A stretch of DNA of 64,000 bases from the NCBI RefSeq assembly GCF_004341945.1, contig NZ_SMBP01000015.1, positions 1-64,000 of the forward strand. Direction: 5' to 3'. This stretch comes from Longicatena caecimuris. Lineage in GTDB: Bacteria > Bacillota_I > Bacilli_A > Erysipelotrichales > Erysipelotrichaceae. The notes beneath the pieces are model-generated. The model saw only the letters and a list, made by a program, of their open reading frames with translations, searched no databases and was not told the origin of the DNA. The position numbers and the translations under genes were made by a program. Positions 45,765 through 54,817 of the stretch are shown here, piece after piece; position 1 is the stretch's first letter, and every line of letters starts with the position of its first letter.

Positions 45765-46400
45765 ATGTATAAAATGATTGTCTTTGATTGTGATGGCACG
45801 TTACTTGATTCTTCCGCTATGATTGCGATGATACAAAAGGGATATAGCTCCATGTTTCCTCAACGTAAGAAGCAGCCTTACGCGTTTTTTATTCCTTGTT
45901 ATTATATGAGTGATGAGGAAAATCTGGCCTATTTACAGATACCGAAAAGCTGTAAACGGCAATTTGAAGAACTATGCTTTGGAAAGTGTGGAGATTTTTC
46001 TTCACATACGCATATCTTTGAAGGTATCCAAGAACTTTTACGACAACTGCTGGACGATGGGATTGCATTAGGAATAGCCACTTCGCGAAATACAACGGCT
46101 TTTTTAGAATTGCAATCTATGTTTGATGCAGATATCTTTTCAGCCTTTTCTAGTATTGGTACGCAGGATGTGGTAAAGCATACAAAACCGGCACCGGATG
46201 TTTTATATTACATTATGGAACAAACAAATTTGACTGCGCAAGAATTACTGTTCATTGGCGATTCTATCAACGATGCCCTTTGTGCGAAAGCTGCCGGTGT
46301 TGATTTTGCATGGGCAAAATGGGGAGTTGTCAGTGAAGAAGAACTACCCTATACGTATTGTTTATACGATCCTCAGGATGTTTATAACATCCTACGGTAA
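45765..46400 (+). CDS. HAD-superfamily phosphatase
   Basis: This 211-residue hydrolase has HAD motif I FDCDGTLLDS (nucleophile Asp8, acid/base Asp10), motif II IATSR, a Lys in KHTKPAPD and motif IV FIGDSINDALCAKAAG. It resembles phosphoglycolate phosphatase or beta-phosphoglucomutase-like proteins. Nine bases after the HPr-like gene, it probably belongs to the same sugar-use unit and could dephosphorylate a PTS-derived sugar phosphate. The substrate is not predictable from the sequence. Confidence 0.88.
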   Translation: MYKMIVFDCDGTLLDSSAMIAMIQKGYSSMFPQRKKQPYAFFIPCYYMSDEENLAYLQIPKSCKRQFEELCFGKCGDFSSHTHIFEGIQELLRQLLDDGIALGIATSRNTTAFLELQSMFDADIFSAFSSIGTQDVVKHTKPAPDVLYYIMEQTNLTAQELLFIGDSINDALCAKAAGVDFAWAKWGVVSEEELPYTYCLYDPQDVYNILR

Positions 46401-46472
46401 CATCAATACATCTTAAAAATATAAAGCGCGATGATTTCGTTGCTATTTATTTTAATGCAAATGGCATCAAAT

Positions 46473-46494
46473 AAAAAAGCTCTAAAGAGCTTTT
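46473..46494. terminator. bidirectional terminator
   Basis: AAAAAAGCTC, a four-base TAAA loop, and GAGCTTTT form a compact hairpin with A/T runs on both sides. It separates the HAD gene from the convergent GGDEF gene. Confidence 0.75.
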
Positions 46495-48070
46495 AATACT
46501 GCTTATATTGATTCTTACCGGCAGACTTTGCTTTATATAAAGCAGCATCAGCCATGGTAAGGGCATCTTCATAACGGAATAGATCATCATTTTGAAAGAT
46601 CGTAAAGCCACAGGAAATTGTCGCTTTTTCAGCAGCTTTATTCATCTTGTGCTCCATGCCGATTTGATCAAGTTCGGCATAGATATGATCGAGGTATTCA
46701 CAGATATCTTCCTTTGTGATATTTACGCATAAGGTGATAAATTCATCACCGCCAAAACGTGCAGCAAAGAAACGCGAATCGCCGTTTTCATCCATACAGC
46801 GGGCAACGTTTTGTAACAGTTTATCCCCCATATGATGACCATAATAATCATTGAATTCTTTAAAATAATCCACATCGGCTACCACGATACCGATTGTTGA
46901 TACATGCGGGTTTTTATGCATCGCACAGACCAGGGAATTAAAATAAGAACGATTAAACAGTCGGGTGAGACCATCAATTTTTATCTGCGCCTCTAACTGA
47001 TTCTTCTCATTCCGGAAACGATCACGTTCTTTCATAATCTGGTTCATTTTAATCTTTTCTTTCATACTTTCTGACTTTGTCTTATTTGTCATATCCTCAA
47101 CCAATTTTTGTAACATATAATATTGCTTATAGGAATTAATTAAGACATTTTCTAAATGGAAACACTCCGCATAGCGAATCCAATTACGATGCAATTGCAA
47201 CTGTTGTTCGACATCATCCTCCAGACACATTTCTCCCATATACTGTAAATATTTTTCTGCTCGTTCCTGATCTTTGATTTGTAGGAGGATGGCAAAGATA
47301 TCGCAGTAGAAGGTGAAATAATAGGTCCGGTTTTTATGTTTATGAAGATTGCTTTCACTGAAATAATCAGCAATTCGTTTGACGCTATCGACACGTTTGC
47401 TGGCATTGGCAAGGTACAATTCACATAAACGAATGACATGTGTCGACAATGGCGAAGCTTTAAAGGATACTAGTTCCGCCGCATATTCTTGATAACGTTT
47501 TATGGCTTTATCTAAATGTTCGTTAAAGATTTCTAACTGTATCAGATTTAAGATTACCAACAGATCGGCATGTGTCATAATGGTAGCTTTCTTATCCAAG
47601 AAGGTTTGATATGCCATCTTAATATAATACAGAGCTTCCTGATAATCTTCCTTTTGAAAAAACATCGTGGCAATATTGTTTAAAACTACCATTTTTTGAT
47701 GCAGATCTTTTTCATTCTCCGCTAAGTTATAGGCATTTAATAAGTTTTGAATAGCATTTACTTCATCAAAATGAGAATTATAATACAAACCGGCAATGGT
47801 GTAGTTGCGTAGTAATAAATCAGTGTAATGATATTCTTCTCCCAGGTTTAATGCAATATGCAGATGTTTCAGACATGCTTCATGTTCACGAATCATCAGA
47901 TGGTAATCGGCTAGAAAGGTGTGGGCAAAGGCGATGGCATGGGTATCTTTATGCGCTTCCCCTAATGTCAGAAGCTCATTTGCCAGTTGAAACTCATCAT
48001 CCATATCCGCATTGCTATGCTGTACCAGCAGATTCATCAATTCCTCTTTTTTATGTTTATACTCATCCAT
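46493..48070 (-). CDS. TPR-GGDEF diguanylate cyclase
   Basis: This 525-residue soluble protein has an N-terminal array of TPR-like helical pairs (about 10-330), a short coiled coil (MKEKIKMNQIMKERDRF) and a C-terminal GGDEF domain. The active site FFAARFGGDEFITL is intact, so it probably makes cyclic-di-GMP in response to a protein partner or peptide bound by the TPRs. No membrane segment is present. The second ATG (48070) is favoured because GAGGG lies six bases before it. It stands alone and converges on the HAD gene. Confidence 0.9.
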   Translation of the reverse strand: MDEYKHKKEELMNLLVQHSNADMDDEFQLANELLTLGEAHKDTHAIAFAHTFLADYHLMIREHEACLKHLHIALNLGEEYHYTDLLLRNYTIAGLYYNSHFDEVNAIQNLLNAYNLAENEKDLHQKMVVLNNIATMFFQKEDYQEALYYIKMAYQTFLDKKATIMTHADLLVILNLIQLEIFNEHLDKAIKRYQEYAAELVSFKASPLSTHVIRLCELYLANASKRVDSVKRIADYFSESNLHKHKNRTYYFTFYCDIFAILLQIKDQERAEKYLQYMGEMCLEDDVEQQLQLHRNWIRYAECFHLENVLINSYKQYYMLQKLVEDMTNKTKSESMKEKIKMNQIMKERDRFRNEKNQLEAQIKIDGLTRLFNRSYFNSLVCAMHKNPHVSTIGIVVADVDYFKEFNDYYGHHMGDKLLQNVARCMDENGDSRFFAARFGGDEFITLCVNITKEDICEYLDHIYAELDQIGMEHKMNKAAEKATISCGFTIFQNDDLFRYEDALTMADAALYKAKSAGKNQYKQY

Positions 48071-48221
48071 ATACATCCCTCTTTTTTATAACCATAATTT
48101 TTTGCTATGAATGTTTGATATCCATATTATACTATAAAAGCGTTAACAAAAATACTATTTATGTGGTTATTTTTCAGAATTTACCGGCGTTATCTTCTCT
48201 TGTTAAGAAATTGTGATTTTA

Positions 48222-48237
48222 TTCGCAAATTCGCAAA
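48222..48237 (+). repeat. tandem TTCGCAAA repeat before the pgk promoter
   Basis: Two perfect, adjacent copies of TTCGCAAA end six bases before the -35 box of pgk. This is a plausible site for a regulator of glycolytic genes, though it does not match the CggR operator. Confidence 0.45.
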
Positions 48238-48242
48238 ATACG

Positions 48243-48271
48243 TTTACGAATAAGGCTCTTAGTGGTATAAT
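48243..48271 (+). promoter_or_regulatory. promoter of pgk-tpiA
   Basis: TTTACG (48243-48248) and TATAAT (48266-48271) are 17 bases apart and 29 bases before the pgk start. Confidence 0.85.
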
Positions 48272-48299
48272 AAGACCGTTACATAAGGAGGATTTTACA

Positions 48300-49478
48300 A
48301 TGGCAAAGAGAACTGTAAAAGATTTAGATGTTGCTGGAAAACGCGTTATCGTAAGATGCGACTTCAACGTTCCAAGAAAAGATGGAAAAATTACAAATGA
48401 CAACCGTATCATTCAGGCGTTACCTACAATTAAATACCTGATTGAAAACAATGCAAAAGTTATCTTGATGTCACACTTAGGTAAAGTAAAAACAGAAGAA
48501 GACAAAGCAAAAAACGATTTGCGTTGTGTAGCTGATCGTTTAAGTGAACTGGTTGATACTAAAGTTACTTTCGTACCAGTAACAAGAGGAAAAGAACTGG
48601 AAGATGCTGTTGCAGCATTGAACGATGGAGAAATCGTTGTTGTTCAGAATACTCGTTATGAAAAAGGCGAAAGCAAAAATGATCCTGAATTGGCTAAATA
48701 CTGGGCTAGCTTAGGTGATTTGTTTGTAGAAGATGCATTTGGTAGCGTACACCGTGCACATGCTTCTACTGCTGGTATTGCATCTATTTTACCTAACGCA
48801 TTAGGTTTCTTAGTAGAAAAAGAAGTAAAGATGCTGGGTGCTGCTGTTGACACTCCAGAACGTCCATTCGTTGCAATCATCGGTGGTGCTAAAGTATCTG
48901 ATAAGATTGCTGTTGTTGACAACCTGCTGAAGAAAGCAGACAAAGTTCTGATCGGTGGCGGTATGGCTTATACATTCCTGAAAGCACAGGGTTACAATGT
49001 TGGAAAATCTTTAGTAGAAGAAGATAAGCTGGAATTGGCAAAAGAATATTTAGCTAAGGCTGAAGGTAAATTGATCCTGCCAGTTGATCATGTATGTGCT
49101 GATGCATTTGCAGAAGATGCAAACACAGTTGTTGCTGACAATGACAACATCCCTGCAGATTACATGGGCTTAGATATCGGACCTAAATCTATTGAACTGT
49201 ACAAGAATGAATTAGCTGGTGCTAAGACTGTTGTATGGAACGGACCTATGGGTGTATTTGAAATGAAACCATTTGCTAAGGGTACTTTGGAAGTATGTAC
49301 AGCAATTTCTGAATTACCAGGAGCTACAACAGTTATCGGTGGCGGAGATTCTGCAGCAGCGGCAATCCAGTTAGGATTCGCTGAAAAATTCTCTCATATT
49401 TCTACCGGTGGCGGAGCTTCTTTGGAATATATGGAAGGTAAAGAACTGCCAGGTATCGCTGTTATCAGTGATAAATAA
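48300..49478 (+). CDS. pgk: phosphoglycerate kinase
   Basis: This 392-residue glycolytic enzyme transfers phosphate from 1,3-bisphosphoglycerate to ADP. It shows [46 protein letters not shown], and the C-terminal GGGDSAAA-type nucleotide site ([15 protein letters not shown]). The ATG at 48300 follows AAGGAGG. A longer frame from 48213 would include the promoter. tpiA follows 25 bases later. GAPDH, often next to pgk, is not in the window. Confidence 0.97.
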   Translation: MAKRTVKDLDVAGKRVIVRCDFNVPRKDGKITNDNRIIQALPTIKYLIENNAKVILMSHLGKVKTEEDKAKNDLRCVADRLSELVDTKVTFVPVTRGKELEDAVAALNDGEIVVVQNTRYEKGESKNDPELAKYWASLGDLFVEDAFGSVHRAHASTAGIASILPNALGFLVEKEVKMLGAAVDTPERPFVAIIGGAKVSDKIAVVDNLLKKADKVLIGGGMAYTFLKAQGYNVGKSLVEEDKLELAKEYLAKAEGKLILPVDHVCADAFAEDANTVVADNDNIPADYMGLDIGPKSIELYKNELAGAKTVVWNGPMGVFEMKPFAKGTLEVCTAISELPGATTVIGGGDSAAAAIQLGFAEKFSHISTGGGASLEYMEGKELPGIAVISDK

Positions 49479-49503
49479 AAAACATTAGAGGAGAAAATAA
49501 ATC

Positions 49504-50250
49504 ATGAGAAAACCAATTATTGTCGGAAACTGGAAAATGAATAAAACCATGAAGGAAACAAAAGAATTCATGGAAGCTGTAGATGGTGTTGCGGCAAGTG
49601 ACAACGCTACCTATGGTATCGGTGCTCCTTATACTGCATTAGCTACAGCTGTTGCAGGTGCTAAAAACTTAATCGTAGCTGCTGAAAACTGCCATTTTGA
49701 AGATACAGGTGCTTTCACAGGAGAAGTTTCTGTACCTATGTTGCAGGAAGTTGGCGTTACACACTGTATCATTGGCCACTCTGAACGTCGTCAGATGTTT
49801 GGGGATACTGATGAAACCGTAAACAAAAAAGCAAAACGCTTAATTGATGCAGGTATCACACCAATTCTTTGCATTGGTGAAACAGAAGCACAGTATGATG
49901 CTGGTGAAACGGAAAAAGTTATCCGTGAACAGTTGAGTGGTTCTTTGGCTAACTTATGTCCAAAATGTGTTGGTAACATGGTTATCGCTTATGAACCAAT
50001 CTGGGCAATCGGTACTGGCAAATCTGCTACAAAAGAAGATGCACAGAACTGCTGCGCTATCGTACGTGATCAGGTTCGTGTCATGTATGGTGATGAAGCT
50101 GCGGAAAATGTACGTGTACAGTACGGTGGATCTGTAAAACCTAACAACATCGTTGAATATATGGCTTGCCCAGATATCGATGGTGCATTGATTGGTGGAG
50201 CTAGCTTAAAAGCAGACAGCTTTATTGAAATCATCGAAAAAACAAAATAA
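49504..50250 (+). CDS. tpiA: triosephosphate isomerase
   Basis: This 248-residue TIM barrel interconverts dihydroxyacetone phosphate and glyceraldehyde 3-phosphate. Catalytic groups are visible: Lys12 in NWKMNK, His92 in IIGHSERR, and Glu164 in AYEPIWAIGTG. The phosphate loop is YGGSVKPNN. GAGGAG precedes the ATG. It forms an operon with pgk and ends before a strong terminator. Confidence 0.97.
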   Translation: MRKPIIVGNWKMNKTMKETKEFMEAVDGVAASDNATYGIGAPYTALATAVAGAKNLIVAAENCHFEDTGAFTGEVSVPMLQEVGVTHCIIGHSERRQMFGDTDETVNKKAKRLIDAGITPILCIGETEAQYDAGETEKVIREQLSGSLANLCPKCVGNMVIAYEPIWAIGTGKSATKEDAQNCCAIVRDQVRVMYGDEAAENVRVQYGGSVKPNNIVEYMACPDIDGALIGGASLKADSFIEIIEKTK

Positions 50251-50263
50251 GATCTTATAGGTG

Positions 50264-50291
50264 AAGGAGTAGAGCAATCTGCTCCTTTTTT
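50264..50291 (+). terminator. terminator of pgk-tpiA
   Basis: AAGGAGTAGA and TCTGCTCCTT pair around a GCAA tetraloop, followed by a T-run. The bases from 50292 to 50497 hold no recognised feature. Confidence 0.88.
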
Positions 50292-50497
50292 CAATGTATG
50301 CAGTTCATAATCAACTAGCCTTTTTCATTTAAGATACAGTTTATCATTCATATTGTAAGCTTTTAATCAGAAAAATGCTTTGCTGTTATCTTAAGTAGGA
50401 GTACTATGGCAGTCTAAGCTCATTTAGCAAATAGCGTACATCAAAAAAGGAAAACCGCGCTAGTTTTCCTTTGTATTACATCGGCTTATGCCATTGC

Positions 50498-51058
50498 TTA
50501 TCTGGTTTTCTTCTGCAATTGAGTTAGCGTCTTTTCCATATGACGTAGTAATTGTTTATAATGTGTCAGCTGCTCTGCTTCTTCTTTTGCCTTAGCTAAG
50601 GCTGTTTTGGCATCTGCCAGCTGTTTCTTCATAGCGACCAAATGATTTGTAGCATTAAGGAAAGCATTATAATTTGGATCATCAGGATTTCCCTGACAAG
50701 TATTAACTTTACAGATGAATTTTCCTACATACAAAGCTTTATCCATCGCATCATACATGGCACGCTCGGCTTCCTTGCTTTGATCTTCAAGTGTTGATAG
50801 TTTCTTTTTTACTTGATGACAATGCGCAATGTCTTTTTGTGTCTGTTGTATTAAGCTTTTTAATCGTTCCTTATCTTTCTTATATTGTTTTATATCCTCT
50901 GTTTCCATATGTTCTAAGATATTCTGGTATTCAGTCGGATAAACAAGTTTTGGTGTCTTGTTATTTTGATATAAAAACATAAGCAGCAGGCATATGCAAA
51001 GAACTGATAGGATTATCAAGCATTTAGGCTTTTTCGCGATGGTTTTAAGAGCTGGCAT
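50498..51058 (-). CDS. membrane-anchored coiled-coil protein of unknown function
   Basis: I do not recognise a family. The roughly 186-residue protein has one N-terminal helix (CLIILSVLCICLLLMFL) and then a mostly helical, Lys/Glu/Gln-rich region with two coiled-coil stretches, separated by a short loop containing CKVNTCQGNPDDPN. The two Cys could form a disulphide if the domain is outside the cell. The second ATG (51058) is preferred over 51064 because of its distance from AAGGGA. It is divergent from the next gene. Confidence 0.65.
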   Translation of the reverse strand: MPALKTIAKKPKCLIILSVLCICLLLMFLYQNNKTPKLVYPTEYQNILEHMETEDIKQYKKDKERLKSLIQQTQKDIAHCHQVKKKLSTLEDQSKEAERAMYDAMDKALYVGKFICKVNTCQGNPDDPNYNAFLNATNHLVAMKKQLADAKTALAKAKEEAEQLTHYKQLLRHMEKTLTQLQKKTR

Positions 51059-51150
51059 GTGCATCCCTTTCTTTCTTTTTTCTCTTGGTTGTAAGGCTTT
51101 TCTTTTTTAATAGAATCACGTATAATAGGTTATAAAAGAGGTAGATATTT

Positions 51151-51573
51151 ATGAAAGTAAAGTCAAAGATAGGTGCGTTTTGGATAGCGGCGTTGATCTT
51201 TATGGCATTTTGTACATTTATGATGCTGCGCTTGGTGATACATCAAAAGGATATCGCTCTGGATGCCATAGAGTTACTGGCTGTTTTTTGTATAGATTTC
51301 TTATTACTGTGGGCAACCTTTGATACATGGTATGCATTTCAGGAAGATTATTTAGAAATCAAAAGTGCCTGCTTTTGTCATAAGAAAATACATTATTTTG
51401 CGATTACAAGTATTGAAGAAACACAGGCATCTTATTCCTCCGTGGCTTTATCAAATGATCGCTTGGATATCACTTATGTGAATGAAGCGCATGAGCAGGA
51501 AGAAATACTTATCTCACCGGTAAAAAAAGATGAGTTTATAGCGCAATTGAAGCATCGTTCTAAAATATTATAA
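51151..51573 (+). CDS. small membrane protein with bacterial PH-like domain
   Basis: This 140-residue protein has two N-terminal membrane helices (about 9-30 and 41-60) and a C-terminal segment like the DUF1200/bPH domain. Family cues are YLEIKSACFCHKKIHYFAIT, an SIEETQ strand, ALSNDRLDI, and the end ISPVKKDEFIAQL. Related proteins are widespread and of unknown role. A GAGG site precedes the ATG. It ends at a terminator shared with the convergent EAL gene. Confidence 0.7.
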   Translation: MKVKSKIGAFWIAALIFMAFCTFMMLRLVIHQKDIALDAIELLAVFCIDFLLLWATFDTWYAFQEDYLEIKSACFCHKKIHYFAITSIEETQASYSSVALSNDRLDITYVNEAHEQEEILISPVKKDEFIAQLKHRSKIL

Positions 51574-51576
51574 GCA

Positions 51577-51621
51577 AAAGCTGCATTTCTGTTTTTATTT
51601 ACAGTGCAATGCAGCTTTTTT
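51577..51621. terminator. bidirectional terminator
   Basis: AAAGCTGCAT and ATGCAGCTTT form a 10-bp stem with an inner CTGT/ACAG pairing and T-runs on both outer sides. Confidence 0.8.
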
Positions 51622-53293
51622 ACTGTTTGGCTGTGATATATTGTTTGTGAAAGGCTGCTTTCGAAATTGGTTTAGAGACATAGAATCCTTGAATGGTATC
51701 GGCTTGCAGCGTACAGACGGTATCCAACTCGTTCTTTTCTTCTACCCCTTCTACGGTAACTTCAATGTCAATGCTGTGACATAAAGAAATGACAGCATTG
51801 ATAAAGGAGAGATTAAACGGATTGGTATGAATGGCATTGATAAAGGAACGATCAATTTTAACAATATCAGCAGGTGCCTGTGTCAACATTCCTAAGGAAG
51901 AATAACCAGAACCAAAGTCATCCATGGCGATACGGATATGCATTTTTCTTAAAGTGGAGAAGCATTCCCGTATTGGCCCCATATCGGTGACAAAATAGCT
52001 TTCAGTCAATTCTATAACAATATGTTCCGGAGCCAATTCATATTTTGCTAATAAGCTGCGAATGGTTTCTACGAAATCATCTTCTAATATTTGTAAGTAC
52101 GATACGTTAACATTCATGATAAAATCTTTTATAAGATTGCTCCACTCTTTGCAAGTGGCAATCGCTTGCTCCAGAATCCATTTTCCAGCTTGGATGATCA
52201 AGCCGCTGGATTCTAAAACAGGGATAAATTCAATAGGTGAAATATCGCCGAATTTTTCACTTTTCCAACGCATTAAAGCTTCACTGCCTTGTATCTTCAT
52301 GGTCTTCGTATGAAGCAATGGCTGATATACTACATAAAAATTACGCATCTGGTGTAACACATTATGATGTAATTCTTCATTGATGGCAATCTGATGCAGT
52401 TTCTGTTTAATTAAATCATCATTGAAAAAGGTACATGTATTTTTCCCTTTCTGTTTACTGGCTTCTAACGCACTGACGGCATATTTAATTAAGTCTAAAT
52501 AGTCATTGCCATTTTCAGGAATCATAACGACTCCTGCTGAAACGGTACAATAATAGGAACCGGCATCGCTTTGATGCGGATGGTTGCTGTAAGCGTGTAG
52601 TTTTTGATAAAGCTCATCGGTTTTCTTTTCATCGGCTTCATCATAAACAATAGCAAATTGATCACCATCATAACGATAAATCTGCGCATCATAGGGCAGT
52701 AAACTTTGAATATCCTGAGCAAACTGACGTAAAACGATATCACCAAATACATGATTTTGTAACGTATTAATATGTGAGAAGTCATCAAGACCCAGTAACA
52801 TCATACTGCCATGTTTTCCACTTTCCAACAGAATGGCTAAATGATCAATACAGCTTTTCTGAGTTAAAAGACCGGTGATATGGTCAATTCTTCCTTTGTC
52901 CTCTAAACGGGTGATCATCCCGGCAAACAGTAACGGTGTCCCATCCTGATCACGCTTTAATAAACCACGGCATACGATCCAGATCAATTCACCTTTGCGA
53001 TTACGTATTTGATATTCTACATTATGCTCATCAGTATCTCCATTTAGCATACGGGCAATGGATTCATCATAACGTTTACGATCTTTATCGACAATAAGAT
53101 CACCCCAGATAGGAACCAGTCCTTTTACTAAACGCCCGGGCAAATCAAAATCAAGATACATGTTTTCAGATATCAGAGATATATCGCTTTGCATGTCAAC
53201 TAAATAGATGTAATCATCTGTACTGTTTACGATGGCATCATAAAAAAGGCTTGCATCTATATGAAACTGACGAAATAAATCTCTGTTATCCAT
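51620..53293 (-). CDS. PAS-GGDEF(degenerate)-EAL phosphodiesterase
   Basis: This 557-residue protein has an N-terminal PAS domain (about 15-130), a GGDEF domain with the site changed to DGDQF (YRYDGDQFAIV), and an intact EAL domain. EAL motifs are EALMRW, NVNVSY, ELTES, DDFGSGYSS, KIDRSF and VEGVE. It therefore probably breaks down cyclic-di-GMP, with the GGDEF domain acting as a sensor. No membrane helix is seen. MDNRDLF (53293) has AGAGG seven bases upstream, better than the ATG at 53299. Confidence 0.9.
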   Translation of the reverse strand: MDNRDLFRQFHIDASLFYDAIVNSTDDYIYLVDMQSDISLISENMYLDFDLPGRLVKGLVPIWGDLIVDKDRKRYDESIARMLNGDTDEHNVEYQIRNRKGELIWIVCRGLLKRDQDGTPLLFAGMITRLEDKGRIDHITGLLTQKSCIDHLAILLESGKHGSMMLLGLDDFSHINTLQNHVFGDIVLRQFAQDIQSLLPYDAQIYRYDGDQFAIVYDEADEKKTDELYQKLHAYSNHPHQSDAGSYYCTVSAGVVMIPENGNDYLDLIKYAVSALEASKQKGKNTCTFFNDDLIKQKLHQIAINEELHHNVLHQMRNFYVVYQPLLHTKTMKIQGSEALMRWKSEKFGDISPIEFIPVLESSGLIIQAGKWILEQAIATCKEWSNLIKDFIMNVNVSYLQILEDDFVETIRSLLAKYELAPEHIVIELTESYFVTDMGPIRECFSTLRKMHIRIAMDDFGSGYSSLGMLTQAPADIVKIDRSFINAIHTNPFNLSFINAVISLCHSIDIEVTVEGVEEKNELDTVCTLQADTIQGFYVSKPISKAAFHKQYITAKQ

Positions 53294-53503
53294 AGCCATT
53301 CCTCTTCTTTCTCTTCTTCTAATATATCATGATTCCAATGAATTTCATAGAATAAAGAATAAATTTTATACCCGATAATATAACCAAACAAGTAAAAAAG
53401 ATAACCATTATGTGAAGGCTTTCTTAAGATTTTGTGAAGTGTGGAATTAATGGTTGTCACACTTATGAATTTGTTTTAAAATAGGGCAAAGGTGATGAAC
53501 TTT

Positions 53504-54064
53504 ATGAAAAAGAAAAAGCATATGGGTATTCGTATTTTCTGCGCATTGTTATTTTTGGGTATCAGCGGTTCGGTTATGTTTAGTATTTACAAGCTGTCAG
53601 CAGAGAATGGTGCGCAATCAAATTTACGAAGTGAAATCGTTACGGAAAAAATCAAACAAGAAGTAAAGACAAGGCTAGAATCTTCTGAGAAGGGAATGCA
53701 GCTTTCGGAAAAAATAAAGTATTATGTCATTATGCATTCGCCATATGGCAGTGACTGGAATTCCAATATACGTAAACTGGCCCATTTCTCGATTTATTTT
53801 GCTTTAGCATGTGGTATTTATATCACCTTGGCCATTCTCGGTGTAAATAAGACCTTGCGCTTTTTATTAACTGTCGGTATCTGTTTCTGTTTTGCCTTTG
53901 GCGATGAGCTACATCAACGCTATACCGGCCGAACTTCGAGTATGAAGGATGTTTATCTAGATACGTTTGGAGCTCTTGTTTCAACTTGTATCTGGACGGT
54001 GCTTTCCTGGTTTGCCAGTGGCATTTCTTTGTTGGTACATAAGGTCAATGAGATGTATGAATAG
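53504..54064 (+). CDS. VanZ-like membrane protein
   Basis: This 186-residue protein has an N-terminal helix, an extracytoplasmic segment and three further helices with the VanZ pattern: RKLAHFSIYFALACG, FAFGDELHQRYTGR, and SMKDVYLDTFGALV. VanZ of enterococci gives low teicoplanin resistance by an unknown mechanism; most homologues have no known role. The start at MKKKKHMG is favoured by AAAGG about eleven bases upstream, but 53495 is possible. It lies just before a Bce-type peptide-resistance module, which hints at an envelope role. A terminator separates them. Confidence 0.82.
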   Translation: MKKKKHMGIRIFCALLFLGISGSVMFSIYKLSAENGAQSNLRSEIVTEKIKQEVKTRLESSEKGMQLSEKIKYYVIMHSPYGSDWNSNIRKLAHFSIYFALACGIYITLAILGVNKTLRFLLTVGICFCFAFGDELHQRYTGRTSSMKDVYLDTFGALVSTCIWTVLSWFASGISLLVHKVNEMYE

Positions 54065-54078
54065 TTCTTACAATATTG

Positions 54079-54103
54079 AAAGATGACAGCCGTCATCTTT
54101 TTC
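54079..54103 (+). terminator. terminator after the VanZ-like gene
   Basis: AAAGATGAC and GTCATCTTT pair around AGCC, followed by a T-rich tail. Confidence 0.82.
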
Positions 54104-54154
54104 TTTCGTGTATAATGAGTTAGGACAAGTAACAACAAGAAAGGAAAGAGTGCC

Positions 54155-54817
54155 ATGTATAAGATATTGCTCATTGAAGATGATGAAACAATCGTAAAAG
54201 AATTATCCGAGGTTTTGCGGCGGCAGGGATATGCTTGCTGTGTGTGGAATCTGACGGAAGATATGCAATCCTTGTTACAGCGCGAAGAACCGCATTGTAT
54301 TCTGTTGGATATTAATCTTCCCCATACTGATGGTTTTGTATTATGCAAACAGATACGCTCTTTTTCCGGTGTGCCGATCATCTTTGTGACAAGTCGCAAT
54401 ACGGATATGGATGAGCTTTGCAGTATGACTTTAGGCGGGGATGATTTTATCACGAAACCATATAATATCAGTATCCTTTTAGCCCGCATCGCAGCTGTTT
54501 TAAAGCGCACGTATGCACATGGCGAAACCATTCTTACCCATCGCGGTGTATATCTTTTCGTTGCTCGCAGTGTTTTAGCTTATGAGGGTAAAGAGTGCGA
54601 ATTGACAAAGAATGAATTGCGCATCTTATACAATTTATTTTGTCATAAAGGAGAAATCGTTGCCCGTGATGACTTGATTGATGATTTATGGGATAATAAA
54701 CTATTTATTGATGATAATGCATTAAGTGTGAATATTACGAGAATACGTGCGAAACTAAAGGAACTCGGTGTAGAAGCGTTCATTCATACCAGACATCGAC
54801 AGGGGTATTGGATATGA
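54155..54817 (+). CDS. bceR: OmpR-family response regulator, BceR-like
   Basis: This 220-residue regulator has a receiver domain with Asp52 (CILLDINLP), acidic residues at 9-10 and TKPY, and a C-terminal winged helix (LTKNELRILYNLFCHKGEIV to TRHRQGYWI). It is of the type that works with BceS kinases and BceAB transporters. TATAAT at 54111-54116 may be its -10. Its TGA overlaps the ATG of the kinase gene. The target is probably the bceAB promoter. Confidence 0.9.
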   Translation: MYKILLIEDDETIVKELSEVLRRQGYACCVWNLTEDMQSLLQREEPHCILLDINLPHTDGFVLCKQIRSFSGVPIIFVTSRNTDMDELCSMTLGGDDFITKPYNISILLARIAAVLKRTYAHGETILTHRGVYLFVARSVLAYEGKECELTKNELRILYNLFCHKGEIVARDDLIDDLWDNKLFIDDNALSVNITRIRAKLKELGVEAFIHTRHRQGYWI

